Assembly (NCBI GenBank): GCA_963742925.1 | Contig: CAVUNV010000003.1 | Location: 62,001-126,000 of the forward strand | Reading direction: 5' to 3' | DNA from: PALSA-612 sp963742925 | GTDB lineage: Bacteria > Actinomycetota > Thermoleophilia > Gaiellales > Gaiellaceae | DNA: 64,000 nt | Part shown: one piece after another, positions 1-7,660 of the stretch | How positions within the stretch are numbered: position 1 is the first letter of the stretch | Layout: every line of letters starts with the position of its first letter | Program-made: the position numbers and the translations under genes | Notes under the pieces: generated by a model | What the model saw: the letters and a program-made list of their open reading frames with translations, nothing else | Databases searched by the model: none | What the model was told of the DNA's origin: nothing

Positions 1-485
1 GTCGCCAACTGCAGCAGCACCGAGACCGAGCCGTACGCCTTGGTCCCGGGGGTGGCGAAGAAGCGCTCGGCGACCTCGCGCTGCACCATCACGCACCAGC
101 GCTCGATGCTCGGGAGGCCGTCCAGGCTCTCGACGACAATCGGAGTCGCCACGTTGTACGGCAGGTTGGCGACGAGCTTCCCGGGAGCGGGCGAAAGCGA
201 TCCGAGGTCGAGGACCAGCGCATCGCCGAACAGGAGCTCGACGTTCCCGAGGCCGGTGAGCGTTTCCGCGAGCCGCGACTCGAGCGAGCGGTCGATCTCG
301 ACGGCGATCACGCGCGAGACGCGCTCCGCGAGGTATCGCGTCAGCACGCCGAGGCCCGGGCCGATCTCAAGCACGACGTCGTCGGGCTGCAGCTCGGCCA
401 GGCGGCCGATCACGCCCAGCATGTTCCGGTCGACCAGGAAGTGCTGGCCGAGGCTCCGTCGAGCGGTGACCTTGCCGGCGTTCAC
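1..485 (-). CDS. rsmA: 16S rRNA dimethyladenosine transferase RsmA (KsgA), 3' part cut by window edge
   Basis: N-terminal 161 codons of the enzyme that N6,N6-dimethylates two adjacent adenines in the 3'-end hairpin of 16S rRNA using SAM, late in 30S assembly. Seen: QHFL at residues 14-17, the SAM-binding motif EIGPGLG at 40-46 followed by the acidic VEID strand, and the catalytic NLPYN at 107-111, as expected for the RsmA/KsgA family. The GTG start at 485 overlaps the tatD stop by four bases (GTGA), so it is translationally coupled behind metG-tatD. The metG-tatD-rsmA order is common in Gram-positive bacteria. The gene continues beyond base 1 of the window, so the C-terminal domain cannot be judged. 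Confidence 0.95.
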   Translation of the reverse strand, partial: MNAGKVTARRSLGQHFLVDRNMLGVIGRLAELQPDDVVLEIGPGLGVLTRYLAERVSRVIAVEIDRSLESRLAETLTGLGNVELLFGDALVLDLGSLSPAPGKLVANLPYNVATPIVVESLDGLPSIERWCVMVQREVAERFFATPGTKAYGSVSVLLQLA

Positions 486-1229
486 GGCAATGCGAAGGCC
501 CGGGTTGCGTTCTCCTCGATCTGGGCTGCCAGCCCCTCGGCCGTTTCTTCCCGGGCAGCCGCGAGCGCGGCGACGGTGTGGACGACGTACGCGGGCTCGT
601 TCGGACGGCCTCGCATCGGCTGAGGGGCGAGGTAGGGACAATCGGTCTCGGCGAGGATGCGCTCCGCGCGAACTCTGCCGGCGGCGTCACGCAGCTCCAC
701 TGCCTTGGGAAAGGTGACGTTGCCTGCGAACGAGACGTAGTAGTCGCGCTCGAGCGCAACGGGTAGCAGCCCGGGCGAGGAGAAGCAATGCAGGATCACG
801 GTGCCGGCGAACCCGCCGAGCAGCTCGGCTGTCGCTTCGTCGGCGTCACGCGTGTGGACGACGACGGGGAGGCGGAGCTCCGCGGCGAGTAGCGAGCTGC
901 TCCTCGAAGAGGCGAAGCTGGGCAGCGTGCGGAGCGTAGTCCCGGTAGAAGTCGAGCCCGATCTCGCCGACCGCGACCGCTCGGGGCTCGGCGAGCAGCG
1001 CTCGCAGCTCGCCGATCCGGCCCGCCTCCTCACCGCCTGCCTGGTGCGGGTGGATGCCGAGCGCGCAGGCGACTCCGTGCTCCGCCTCGGCGATCTCGAG
1101 CGCAGTTCGGCAGGATGCGATGCCCGAGCCGATCGCGATGACGCGATCGACGCCCGACGCTCGGGCGCGGTCGAGAAGGGCGGCAGCCGGCTCTGCGCAC
1201 GCGTCGAGGTGCGCGTGCGTGTCGATCAC
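482..1229 (-). CDS. tatD: TatD family metal-dependent DNase, broken by a single-base frameshift
   Basis: TatD-family hydrolase (metal-dependent deoxyribonuclease with TIM-barrel fold). The first half reads from a GTG start at 1229 with the metal-binding DTHAHLD at residues 3-9 and GEIGLDFYRD further in. The second half, in another frame, has LPVVVHTRDAD, ILHCFSS, and ETDCPYLAPQ and ends at 482. The two halves join if one base is removed near 892-898 (the CAG CTC GCT ACT region), giving EEQSLLAAELRLP. The start overlaps the metG stop by GTGA and the end overlaps the rsmA start by GTGA, so operon structure is intact on both sides. That argues for a sequencing or assembly error rather than a decayed gene, but a true pseudogene cannot be excluded. 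Confidence 0.85.
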
Positions 1230-2740
1230 GCCGCGGCCGGGGCGTCGAGTCGCGGGAAGAGCGGCGGTGCCGCCTCGATGCCGTCGACAGGCTGAGCTCT
1301 TCCCGGCGCGACGTTCTCCCAACGGAGATCGGCAGGCTGCTCGAGCGCATCGAGGATCGCGAGTCCTGTCCGGGGCACGAACGCGGAGAGCGCAATAGCT
1401 ACGCAGCGGAGCCCGTCGACGAGGTCGAACAGCACGCGGTCGAGCGCGTCGGCACCCCCGTCGGTCTTGGCCAGCTCCCAGGGCTTCGTCTCCTCGACGT
1501 ACGCGTTCAGCCTGCGGACGACCTTCCAGATCTCCTCGAGCGCACCGGTCAGGTCCCACGCGTCGATCCGGCCGGCGACCGTAGAGGCAAGGCCGGTCAG
1601 CTCCGGCCAGGCCGGCTCGGAGCCCGTCGCACCGAGGCGTCCGGAGCGGTAGCGAGCGATCATCGCCGTCGTCCTGGAAAGGAGGTTGCCCAGCTCGTTC
1701 CCGAGCTCCCGCTCGTAGCGTTCGTGGATGCTGTCGAGCGAGACCGACCCGTCCTGGCCGAATGAGACCGACCGGATCGCCCAGAAGCGGAGCGTGTCGA
1801 CACCGTACGTGTCGATGACCTCGGACGGGCTGATCACATTGCCCAGCGATTTCGACATCCCTCGTCCCTCGAGCATGAGATACCCGTGCACGAAGATCTG
1901 CTTCGGTACCTCGTACCCGGCCGAGAGGAGCATCGCCGGCCAGTAGACGCAGTGGAAGCGGAGGATGTCCTTCGCCATCAGGTGACGGACCTCCGGCCAG
2001 AACTCGGAGCGCAGATCCTGCCCCGGCCGCGCATAGGTCAGCGCGCTCAGGTAGTTGACCAGCGCATCGGCCCAGACGTAGGCGACCTGGCTCTCGTCCC
2101 ACGGCAGGGGGATGCCCCAGGTTTCGCCGGCGCGACTGATCGAGAAGTCCCGCAAACCGCCTTCGATGAAGCTCCGCGCCTCGTTGTTGCGGAACTGCGG
2201 CAGGACGAAGTCAGCCTGCTCGTCGTACAACTGGAGCAGCCGATCCTGGTATGCGGACAGCCGGAAGAAGTAGTTCTTCTCCTCCAGATGCTGGACACGG
2301 TCGCCGTGATCGGGGCACTTCCCGTCGACGAGCTCCGACTCGAGCTTGAACGCCTCACAGCCGACGCAGTACAGCCCTGCGTAGACGTCCTCGTAGACGT
2401 CGCCGTTGTCGTGCATCCGCTGCAAGAAGTCGCGAACGAACTCCGCATGTTGATCATCCGAGGTGCGGATGAAGAAGTCCGGCTCCGCCCCGACCTGCTC
2501 GGGCAGCTCGCGCCAGGCGACCGAGATGCGATCGACGAACTCCTGCGGTGCGACGCCCTCGGCTTCCGCAGCCTGGCGAACCTTCGTGCCGTGCTCGTCG
2601 ACCCCGGTCAGGAAGAACGTCTCCTCGCCACGCTGCTTGCGGTTCCGGGCGACGATGTCGGCCGCGATCGTCGTGTACGCGTGCCCGATGTGGGGCACGT
2701 CGTTCACGTAGTAGATCGGCGTCGTCACGTAGAACCGCAT
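1226..2740 (-). CDS. metG: Methionine--tRNA ligase
   Basis: Charges tRNA-Met with methionine (class I aminoacyl-tRNA synthetase, cytosol). 504 residues. Seen: HIGH at residues 17-20, a zinc knuckle with CVGC near residue 127, and the KMSKS loop as GMSKSLGNV. The length matches the shorter MetRS form without a C-terminal tRNA-binding domain. The ATG at 2740 is chosen because the alignable protein begins MRFYVTTPIYYV and a TATCAT -10 hexamer lies eight bases upstream with no Shine-Dalgarno; the reading frame stays open further upstream but that part looks like noise. It heads metG-tatD-rsmA with 4-base overlaps. The upstream LytM-like reading frame runs into this gene in another frame. Confidence 0.97.
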   Translation of the reverse strand: MRFYVTTPIYYVNDVPHIGHAYTTIAADIVARNRKQRGEETFFLTGVDEHGTKVRQAAEAEGVAPQEFVDRISVAWRELPEQVGAEPDFFIRTSDDQHAEFVRDFLQRMHDNGDVYEDVYAGLYCVGCEAFKLESELVDGKCPDHGDRVQHLEEKNYFFRLSAYQDRLLQLYDEQADFVLPQFRNNEARSFIEGGLRDFSISRAGETWGIPLPWDESQVAYVWADALVNYLSALTYARPGQDLRSEFWPEVRHLMAKDILRFHCVYWPAMLLSAGYEVPKQIFVHGYLMLEGRGMSKSLGNVISPSEVIDTYGVDTLRFWAIRSVSFGQDGSVSLDSIHERYERELGNELGNLLSRTTAMIARYRSGRLGATGSEPAWPELTGLASTVAGRIDAWDLTGALEEIWKVVRRLNAYVEETKPWELAKTDGGADALDRVLFDLVDGLRCVAIALSAFVPRTGLAILDALEQPADLRWENVAPGRAQPVDGIEAAPPLFPRLDAPAAA

Positions 2741-3944
2741 CGCTTGGGATGATAGGCGGCGGCTCCGGGGCGACAGCCACGGGCCGAGACGCCCCCGGCC
2801 ACCGTCGCCGCCGCGCCCACGCGAGCGCCGCGAGCAGGACCGAGATGAGCAACGATGCCGGTACCGCGAGTCGACGCGCCGGTGACGAGACTGAATCGGC
2901 TCTCGGGAGCGCGCGCCCGGTGCTCGACAATGAGGCGGCTTTCGAGCTCCGCATCGAGCGCACGTAGGCGTGACCCACTCCGTGTCGAGCGTGAGCGATG
3001 GCTGGAAGGGACAACGGCGCCGCGACCTCGGTCCGCTTCCTGCCGACGAGTGCCCGGACTCCAACCGTCCGGTCGGCGCGTCGACGTGCACGTGGTGCAA
3101 CGGGTGACCGACCGACGAACCGGCCCTGCGGAGCCGCAACCCGGACACGAACACCAGGGCGAGCAGTGCCAGGCTTCAGCCGAACGGGAGATGCGAAACC
3201 GGGGGCTCCTCCGACCTCGACCGGCCCGGCCTGCACCGATCGCGGGCTCGGCGGCACCACCGGAGCCACAGGCGGCGAGGGATCAGGCGCCGGCGCAGGC
3301 GTCGATGACGCGACCGGCTCGACCGCAGGCGGAGAGGGATCAGGCTGCGGCGTCGGGGCCGGCGCCGTTGCCGGCGGCGCGGCTCGTGGATGCGGATGCG
3401 TCGCGACCGGCGGCGGGCTGGGTGAGGCGCCCGGTGCCGGGTCCGGCGCGCCCCCTGATCCCGGCGAAGGCTCTCCGGCACCTGCAGGCGGTCGCACCGG
3501 CAGCAGCGTCTGCGGGTCGACGTAGCCCTGCTCATCCGAGGTGACCCTGATGCCGAGGTAGACGTACGGCTCGGGCCAGTCGGGCTCTCCGCTCGTGCCG
3601 ACCGCGGCCACGGCAGATCCCTCCGCCACGGGATCACCCTTGCGAACGCTGATCGAGCCGAGGTGCTGCAGCGTCACCGTGTACCCGTCAGGAGTTCGGA
3701 TCGAGAGCGTCTTGCCGCCCTTCGGCACGGTTCCCGCGAACGACACCGTCCCGGAGGCCGGAGCGCTGACCGCGGCTCCGAGGTCGCCGGCAACGTCGAT
3801 GCCGCGATGTTGGCCACCGGCGTATGGGTCACTTCCGAGGACGAACGGCCGGAGAACCCGTCCACCGGCGGGCCACGTCCAGGCGTGTGCGGACGCGGGC
3901 ACGAGACAGGCGACGACGAGGGCGAGCAGAACGACACGACGCAT
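2454..3944 (-). CDS. Secreted LytM-like (degenerate M23) protein with Pro-rich linker and C-terminal membrane segment
   Basis: ATG at 3944 has a good Shine-Dalgarno (AGGAG) and opens a signal peptide (RRVVLLALVVACLVPASAHA). Residues about 25-140 form an M23/LytM domain with HRGIDVAG and LQHLGS, but the usual catalytic HLHFE is replaced by VYLGIR. It is therefore probably not an active endopeptidase and more likely a regulatory LytM like EnvC (inference). A long Pro/Ala/Ser linker follows, then a basic stretch and a hydrophobic segment ASLLISVLLAALAW with four arginines after it, suggesting C-terminal membrane anchoring. Oddity: no stop codon occurs before metG, so the frame overlaps metG by about 287 bases to 2454; the genuine C-terminus is probably near 2760 and a stop may have been lost through a sequence error. 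Confidence 0.75.
   Translation of the reverse strand: MRRVVLLALVVACLVPASAHAWTWPAGGRVLRPFVLGSDPYAGGQHRGIDVAGDLGAAVSAPASGTVSFAGTVPKGGKTLSIRTPDGYTVTLQHLGSISVRKGDPVAEGSAVAAVGTSGEPDWPEPYVYLGIRVTSDEQGYVDPQTLLPVRPPAGAGEPSPGSGGAPDPAPGASPSPPPVATHPHPRAAPPATAPAPTPQPDPSPPAVEPVASSTPAPAPDPSPPVAPVVPPSPRSVQAGPVEVGGAPGFASPVRLKPGTARPGVRVRVAAPQGRFVGRSPVAPRARRRADRTVGVRALVGRKRTEVAAPLSLPAIAHARHGVGHAYVRSMRSSKAASLSSTGRALPRADSVSSPARRLAVPASLLISVLLAALAWARRRRWPGASRPVAVAPEPPPIIPSDAVLRDDADLLRERRAPHRARVHDDRGRHRRPEPQAAWRGDVLPDRGRRARHEGSPGCGSRGRRTAGVRRSHLGRLARAARAGRGGAGLLHPHLG
2749..2754 (-). promoter_or_regulatory. Predicted -10 (TATCAT) of leaderless metG
   Basis: TATCAT on the minus strand, eight bases before the metG ATG. 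Transcription would begin at or next to the start codon. No Shine-Dalgarno is present. Confidence 0.6.
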
Positions 3945-4081
3945 GGGCAACTCCTGTTCTCGAAGCGGACAACATCCGGAGCAGAAGGTAGCGTGAGCGT
4001 CGGATGTTGTCAATACTGCCTACACAAGCCACGTCTCAAGCAGACAGAACCCGCTTCGAGCCTCGGCAGGCGCAGCCCGGC

Positions 4082-5161
4082 TCAGGAAGGAAGCCTGGCC
4101 GCCAGGTTGGCGGCGTACAACGCAAAGCCGGTGTCGTTCGGGTGGACACCGTCGACGAAGTAGCGAGACTCGTTCGGCACCAGAGCGAGCCCGCCGATCA
4201 GGTGCAGGTTCGGATCGGTCGCCATCCGCTGCTGCACGATCGTGGCGATCGCGCTCCGGATGTCCTGGACATACAGGCCCTGGCTGTTCGCGAGCCCCTC
4301 TACGGTCGTCCAGATCGGCGTGAGGCAGTACAACGGCACCAGGGGCTGAAGAGCCCGGATCGCGTCGAGGAGCCCGTTGTAATCAGAGACGAACGTGTTC
4401 AGCGGCTTCGACGTCCCCCAGTCGTTGACGCCGATCGCGACGGTGACGATGCTTCCCCTCAGGGCTCCGACGGCCGTCCCGTCCGATGGCACGGTTGTCT
4501 CGCCGCCGAACCCCATGTTGACGACGCTCCAGTGCTTCTTGCGAGCGACCTGGTCCGGGTAGGTGTGGATCGTCCCGGACGCCACGTACCCCTGCGTGAT
4601 CGAATCTCCGTAGGCGACGTACAGACGCGCCGGACGTGTGGGCGCCGGCGCGAGCAGGTGGTTCGCACCGCCGTCGATCTGCAGCGCGTTGAACACGACC
4701 TGCGTCCCGTAGGGCCAGATGACGCTGTAGCTGTGCGGCGTCCGCCTGCTCTGCGTTGCAAGCAGGTACGTCCCCTGCCCGCTCGTCGTATCGGAGCCGA
4801 CGCTCGCGGGCAGCAGCCTGCCGTCCTGCTCGACCGCGAAGCGTCCGCAGCCCTTGTATCCGCAGGCATACGAGTACGTGACCACGATCGACACCCGCGT
4901 CGCGTCGGTGCGGAAGTTGGCACGCGTTCCCGGGCTCGCGACCGCGTTTCCGTTGTTCACTCCCGGACGGTCGAAGACCGCCCCGGCATGGCTGATCGCC
5001 GCGTGCGCGTACTCCGTGTAGCTGATCAGCGGATTGTCCGGATAGACGACGGTGGTTGCGGATGATCGGGCCGGTGAGGCCGTCGCCGTCCCGGACGACA
5101 AGGTTGCGCCGACACCCGTCAGGGCCACCAGAAGCGAGCAGACGAGCAGGCCCCGAAACAC
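4082..5161 (-). CDS. Secreted SGNH/GDSL-type esterase
   Basis: 359 residues. N-terminal signal peptide (GTG start at 5161, hydrophobic LLVCSLLVALTGVGA). The hydrolase part has block I AYGDSITQGY with the nucleophile serine, block III VAIGVNDWG, and block V DGVHPND with the Asp/His pair, all typical of SGNH hydrolases acting on acyl or acetyl esters. An N-terminal beta-rich domain of about 150 residues precedes it, including CGYKGCG, perhaps a carbohydrate-binding or accessory domain. Substrate unknown; extracellular polysaccharide or cell-wall deacetylation is plausible. A TATAGT -10 hexamer sits eight bases before the GTG. The gene lies directly downstream of rsmI with its promoter at the rsmI 3' end. 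Confidence 0.88.
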   Translation of the reverse strand: MFRGLLVCSLLVALTGVGATLSSGTATASPARSSATTVVYPDNPLISYTEYAHAAISHAGAVFDRPGVNNGNAVASPGTRANFRTDATRVSIVVTYSYACGYKGCGRFAVEQDGRLLPASVGSDTTSGQGTYLLATQSRRTPHSYSVIWPYGTQVVFNALQIDGGANHLLAPAPTRPARLYVAYGDSITQGYVASGTIHTYPDQVARKKHWSVVNMGFGGETTVPSDGTAVGALRGSIVTVAIGVNDWGTSKPLNTFVSDYNGLLDAIRALQPLVPLYCLTPIWTTVEGLANSQGLYVQDIRSAIATIVQQRMATDPNLHLIGGLALVPNESRYFVDGVHPNDTGFALYAANLAARLPS

Positions 5162-5169
5162 AGGCGCGG

Positions 5170-5175
5170 ACTATA
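5170..5175 (-). promoter_or_regulatory. Predicted -10 (TATAGT) of the SGNH esterase
   Basis: TATAGT on the minus strand with an 8-base spacer to the GTG start. It lies at the extreme 3' end of rsmI. Confidence 0.6.
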
Positions 5176-5983
5176 GACCCTCGAGGGAGCCACGGTACAA
5201 GCCGTTCCGGGACAGACCGGTCAGGCGTGCAACGACATCCGCTGCCTGGCGGCGCGGAACACCGGCAGCGACGAGCTCGGCCACCGCCTCGAGCCCGGCC
5301 TGATCCGGGACGCCGCGGGCCGGTGCCGGCCCGACCACCAGCGTGATCTCGCCCTTCGGAGGCGACGCGAACCGGCCGGCGACCTCCGATGCCGGTCCCC
5401 GGACGACCTCCTCGAAGGCCTTCGTCAGCTCGCGGCAGACCGCCACCGGCCTGTCTGGCAGGGCGGCGGCAAGCGACTCGAGCGTCGCCGGCAGTCGCTG
5501 CGGCGACTCGAACGCGACCGCGGCGTGCGGCCATGAGGAGAGCTCGTCCCACAGCGTCGCCAGCGCGCGAGGGCGCCGGGGCAGGTAGCCGAGAAACTGA
5601 TACCGCTCGAGCTCGAAGCCGCTCGCGGCGAGCGCCGTCTCGACGGCCGATGCGCCAGGGAGCACGGTGACGGGCAGGCCCGCGTCCCGGGCGGCGGCGA
5701 TCAGTCGCATGCCCGGGTCGTTGATGCCGGGCAGTCCGGCATCGCTGACGAGGGCGATCGTCTCCCCCGCTTCGAGGCGCGGCAGCACCTCCGCTGTCCG
5801 GCGAGCCTCGTTGTGCTCGTGGTAGCTCATCAGCCGCGCGGCGATCCGGTGGCGGTCGAGCAGGACTCGCGTCCGCCGGGTGTCCTCGCAGAGGACGAGG
5901 TCGGCAGATGCCAGCGCGTCGAGCACGCGAAGCGTCACGTCCTCGAGGTTCCCGATCGGAGTCGCGCAGACGGCGAGCGGCAC
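5171..5983 (-). CDS. rsmI: 16S rRNA (cytidine-2'-O)-methyltransferase RsmI
   Basis: 270 residues, SAM-dependent tetrapyrrole-methylase fold, methylates the ribose of C1402 in 16S rRNA. Seen: ATPIGNLEDVTLR at residues 8-20, CEDTRRTRVLL, SYHEHNE, LVSDAGLPGINDPG and LPGASAVETALAASG, all diagnostic for RsmI. A small basic C-terminal extension carries the usual helix ending in YRGSLEGL. GTG start at 5983. It is transcribed divergently from the LCP gene. Nothing unusual apart from the SGNH esterase promoter sitting on its stop codon. Confidence 0.96.
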   Translation of the reverse strand: MPLAVCATPIGNLEDVTLRVLDALASADLVLCEDTRRTRVLLDRHRIAARLMSYHEHNEARRTAEVLPRLEAGETIALVSDAGLPGINDPGMRLIAAARDAGLPVTVLPGASAVETALAASGFELERYQFLGYLPRRPRALATLWDELSSWPHAAVAFESPQRLPATLESLAAALPDRPVAVCRELTKAFEEVVRGPASEVAGRFASPPKGEITLVVGPAPARGVPDQAGLEAVAELVAAGVPRRQAADVVARLTGLSRNGLYRGSLEGL

Positions 5984-6126
5984 CGGACGACCGCCTAGCG
6001 GGCCTTCGCCCAGGCTCCGGCGGCGTCGACACCGCTCGTCCGCTGCGTGCTCATCGTGCGCCGACGATAGCTCGCCCCCGGTCGTCGCGGTACACGCCGA
6101 GCGGCGTGGCTACCATTTCCCTGCGG

Positions 6127-7306
6127 ATGGCCGGTGAGGAGAAGCCCTACCGCGTCTACAAGAGCGGGCGTGGCCAGGGCAAGCTTCCGGGCCTGCCGGG
6201 GCGCGGGAAGAAGCCGGGGCCACTGGGTAGCCCGCGTGGGCCGAAGCCTCCGAGGCAGCCGAAGTCGACCCGGAGACGTGTGCTCCAGGTCGTCGCGATC
6301 CTGTTCTGCCTGTTCGTCGCCTGGCTCGCCGCCTGGATCCTGGCCAGCTACTTCTCGTTCCGGGACGGCGTCGACTCCGCGAACGCCCGCCTCCCGATCG
6401 CCGCCAAGCACGCCCTGAAGCACCAGGGTGGCCTGCTGTTCAACCACTCGACGACCATCCTGCTGCTCGGGACGGACCACTCGAGCGTGGCAGGTCGCGA
6501 GTCGTCGCATCGCTCGGACTCGATCATGCTGATGCGCACCGACCCCGGCCACGACCGGATCTACTACCTCTCGATCCCTCGCGACCTCTACGTCGACATC
6601 CCCGGACAGGGACAGAACCGCATCAATGCCGCGTACCAGTTCGGCGGGCCGGCGCTGGCGATCAAGACCGTCGAAGCGCTCACGAGCCTGCAGGTCAACC
6701 ACATCGCGATCGTCGACTTCAACCAGTTCAAGAAGGTGATCGACGAGATCGGCGGCATCACGGTGGACGTCCCGAAGCCGATCCAGTCGAACCGGTTCGA
6801 CTGCCCGTACACGGCCGCGCAGTGCCAGACCTGGCAGGGATGGCGCTTCGCCGAAGGGCAAGCAGCACATGAGCGGCGAGCGCGCCCTGATCTACTCGCG
6901 GATCCGGGAGAACAAGCTCGACCCCGGCGAGAACGATCTGACCCGGGCCGCCCGGCAGCAGCAGGTGCTCCAGGCGATCTCCTCGAAGCTCGCCGGCTTG
7001 GGCACGTTCCTCGACCTGCCGTTCATCGGCAGCGACCTGATGAAGCCGCTCGCCACCGATCTCTCGGCCGGCGACTTCGTCCAGCTCGGCTGGGTGAAGT
7101 GGCGCTCGGGGAACGGCGGAGCGGTTCATTGCCGGCTCGGCGGTGACCCCGAGTACGTGAACGGAAACGCGGTACTCCGCTCGAGCGAGGACAACCGCGG
7201 CGTGATCTCGATGTTCACCGGCGAGTCGGTGCCGCAGCCGCCTCCACCGGGATCGAGCGCCTATCAGCCCGGCTGCGAGGTCGGCAACACGCCGTTCCCG
7301 CACTAG
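6127..7306 (+). CDS. LytR-CpsA-Psr (LCP) family cell-wall glycopolymer transferase, single-base frameshift
   Basis: LCP proteins move polyprenyl-phosphate-linked glycopolymers onto peptidoglycan outside the membrane. Seen: a basic Pro/Gly-rich cytoplasmic N-terminus (about 55 residues), one membrane segment (VVAILFCLFVAWLAAWILA), then ILLLGTD, HRSDSIMLMRTDP, SIPRDLYVDIPG, NRINAAYQFGG and EIGGITVDV. The core arginine motif GERALIYSRIRENK is in the next frame. The frames join if one G near 6853 is removed, giving WRFAKGKQHMSGERAL, which is what the family has. The second half ends at 7306 with a Pro-rich tail. ATG 6127 is the first methionine before the basic region; GTG at 6106 is an alternative. 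Probable sequence error, as in tatD and rsmB. Confidence 0.85.
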
Positions 7307-7311
7307 ATGGT

Positions 7312-7602
7312 TCAGGTGTCGGCGGTCTTCGTCTTCTTCTCGGCCGGCTTGTCGGCGGCCTTCGAGCCTTCGCCGGCCGGCTTGGCGCCGTCGCCCTCGC
7401 TCGACGACTCCACCTTGCGCTTGCTGCGCCCGTAATCGGTCGAGTAGAAGCCCGATCCCTTGAAGAACACCGGCACAGGATGGAACACCCGCTGGAGCGG
7501 AGCCGCACCGCAAACCTCGCAGGCTTTCGGAGGCGGGTCGTCCATGCGGTGGAGGGCCTCGAACTCGTGACCCTTCGGACAGCGGTAGTCGTAGATGGGC
7601 AT
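7312..7602 (-). CDS. FmdB family zinc-ribbon regulatory protein
   Basis: 96 residues starting MPIYDYRCPKGHEFE, with a second half-site CEVCG near residue 30, then the conserved QRVFHPVPVFFKGSGFYSTDY. This is the FmdB/YdaO-type putative regulatory family found across Actinobacteria; its molecular function is not established. The C-terminal 35 residues are Lys/Glu-rich, low complexity and probably disordered. The ATG at 7602 has TAGCCT eight bases upstream and no Shine-Dalgarno. It is convergent with the LCP gene (5-base gap) and its promoter backs onto that of the GT-C gene. Confidence 0.9.
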   Translation of the reverse strand: MPIYDYRCPKGHEFEALHRMDDPPPKACEVCGAAPLQRVFHPVPVFFKGSGFYSTDYGRSKRKVESSSEGDGAKPAGEGSKAADKPAEKKTKTADT

Positions 7603-7610
7603 TCGCGGCA

Positions 7611-7616
7611 AGGCTA
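7611..7616 (-). promoter_or_regulatory. Predicted -10 (TAGCCT) of fmdB-like gene
   Basis: TAGCCT on the minus strand, 8-base spacer to the ATG at 7602. Confidence 0.55.
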
Positions 7617-7647
7617 GCAGCGGGTCTGGAGGCGGTTCCGCGTCGAT

Positions 7648-7653
7648 TAGGGT
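7648..7653 (+). promoter_or_regulatory. Predicted -10 (TAGGGT) of the GT-C glycosyltransferase gene
   Basis: TAGGGT with a 7-base spacer to ATG 7661. It lies within the short divergent region shared with the fmdB-like gene. Confidence 0.45.
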
Positions 7654-7660
7654 GACGGGA

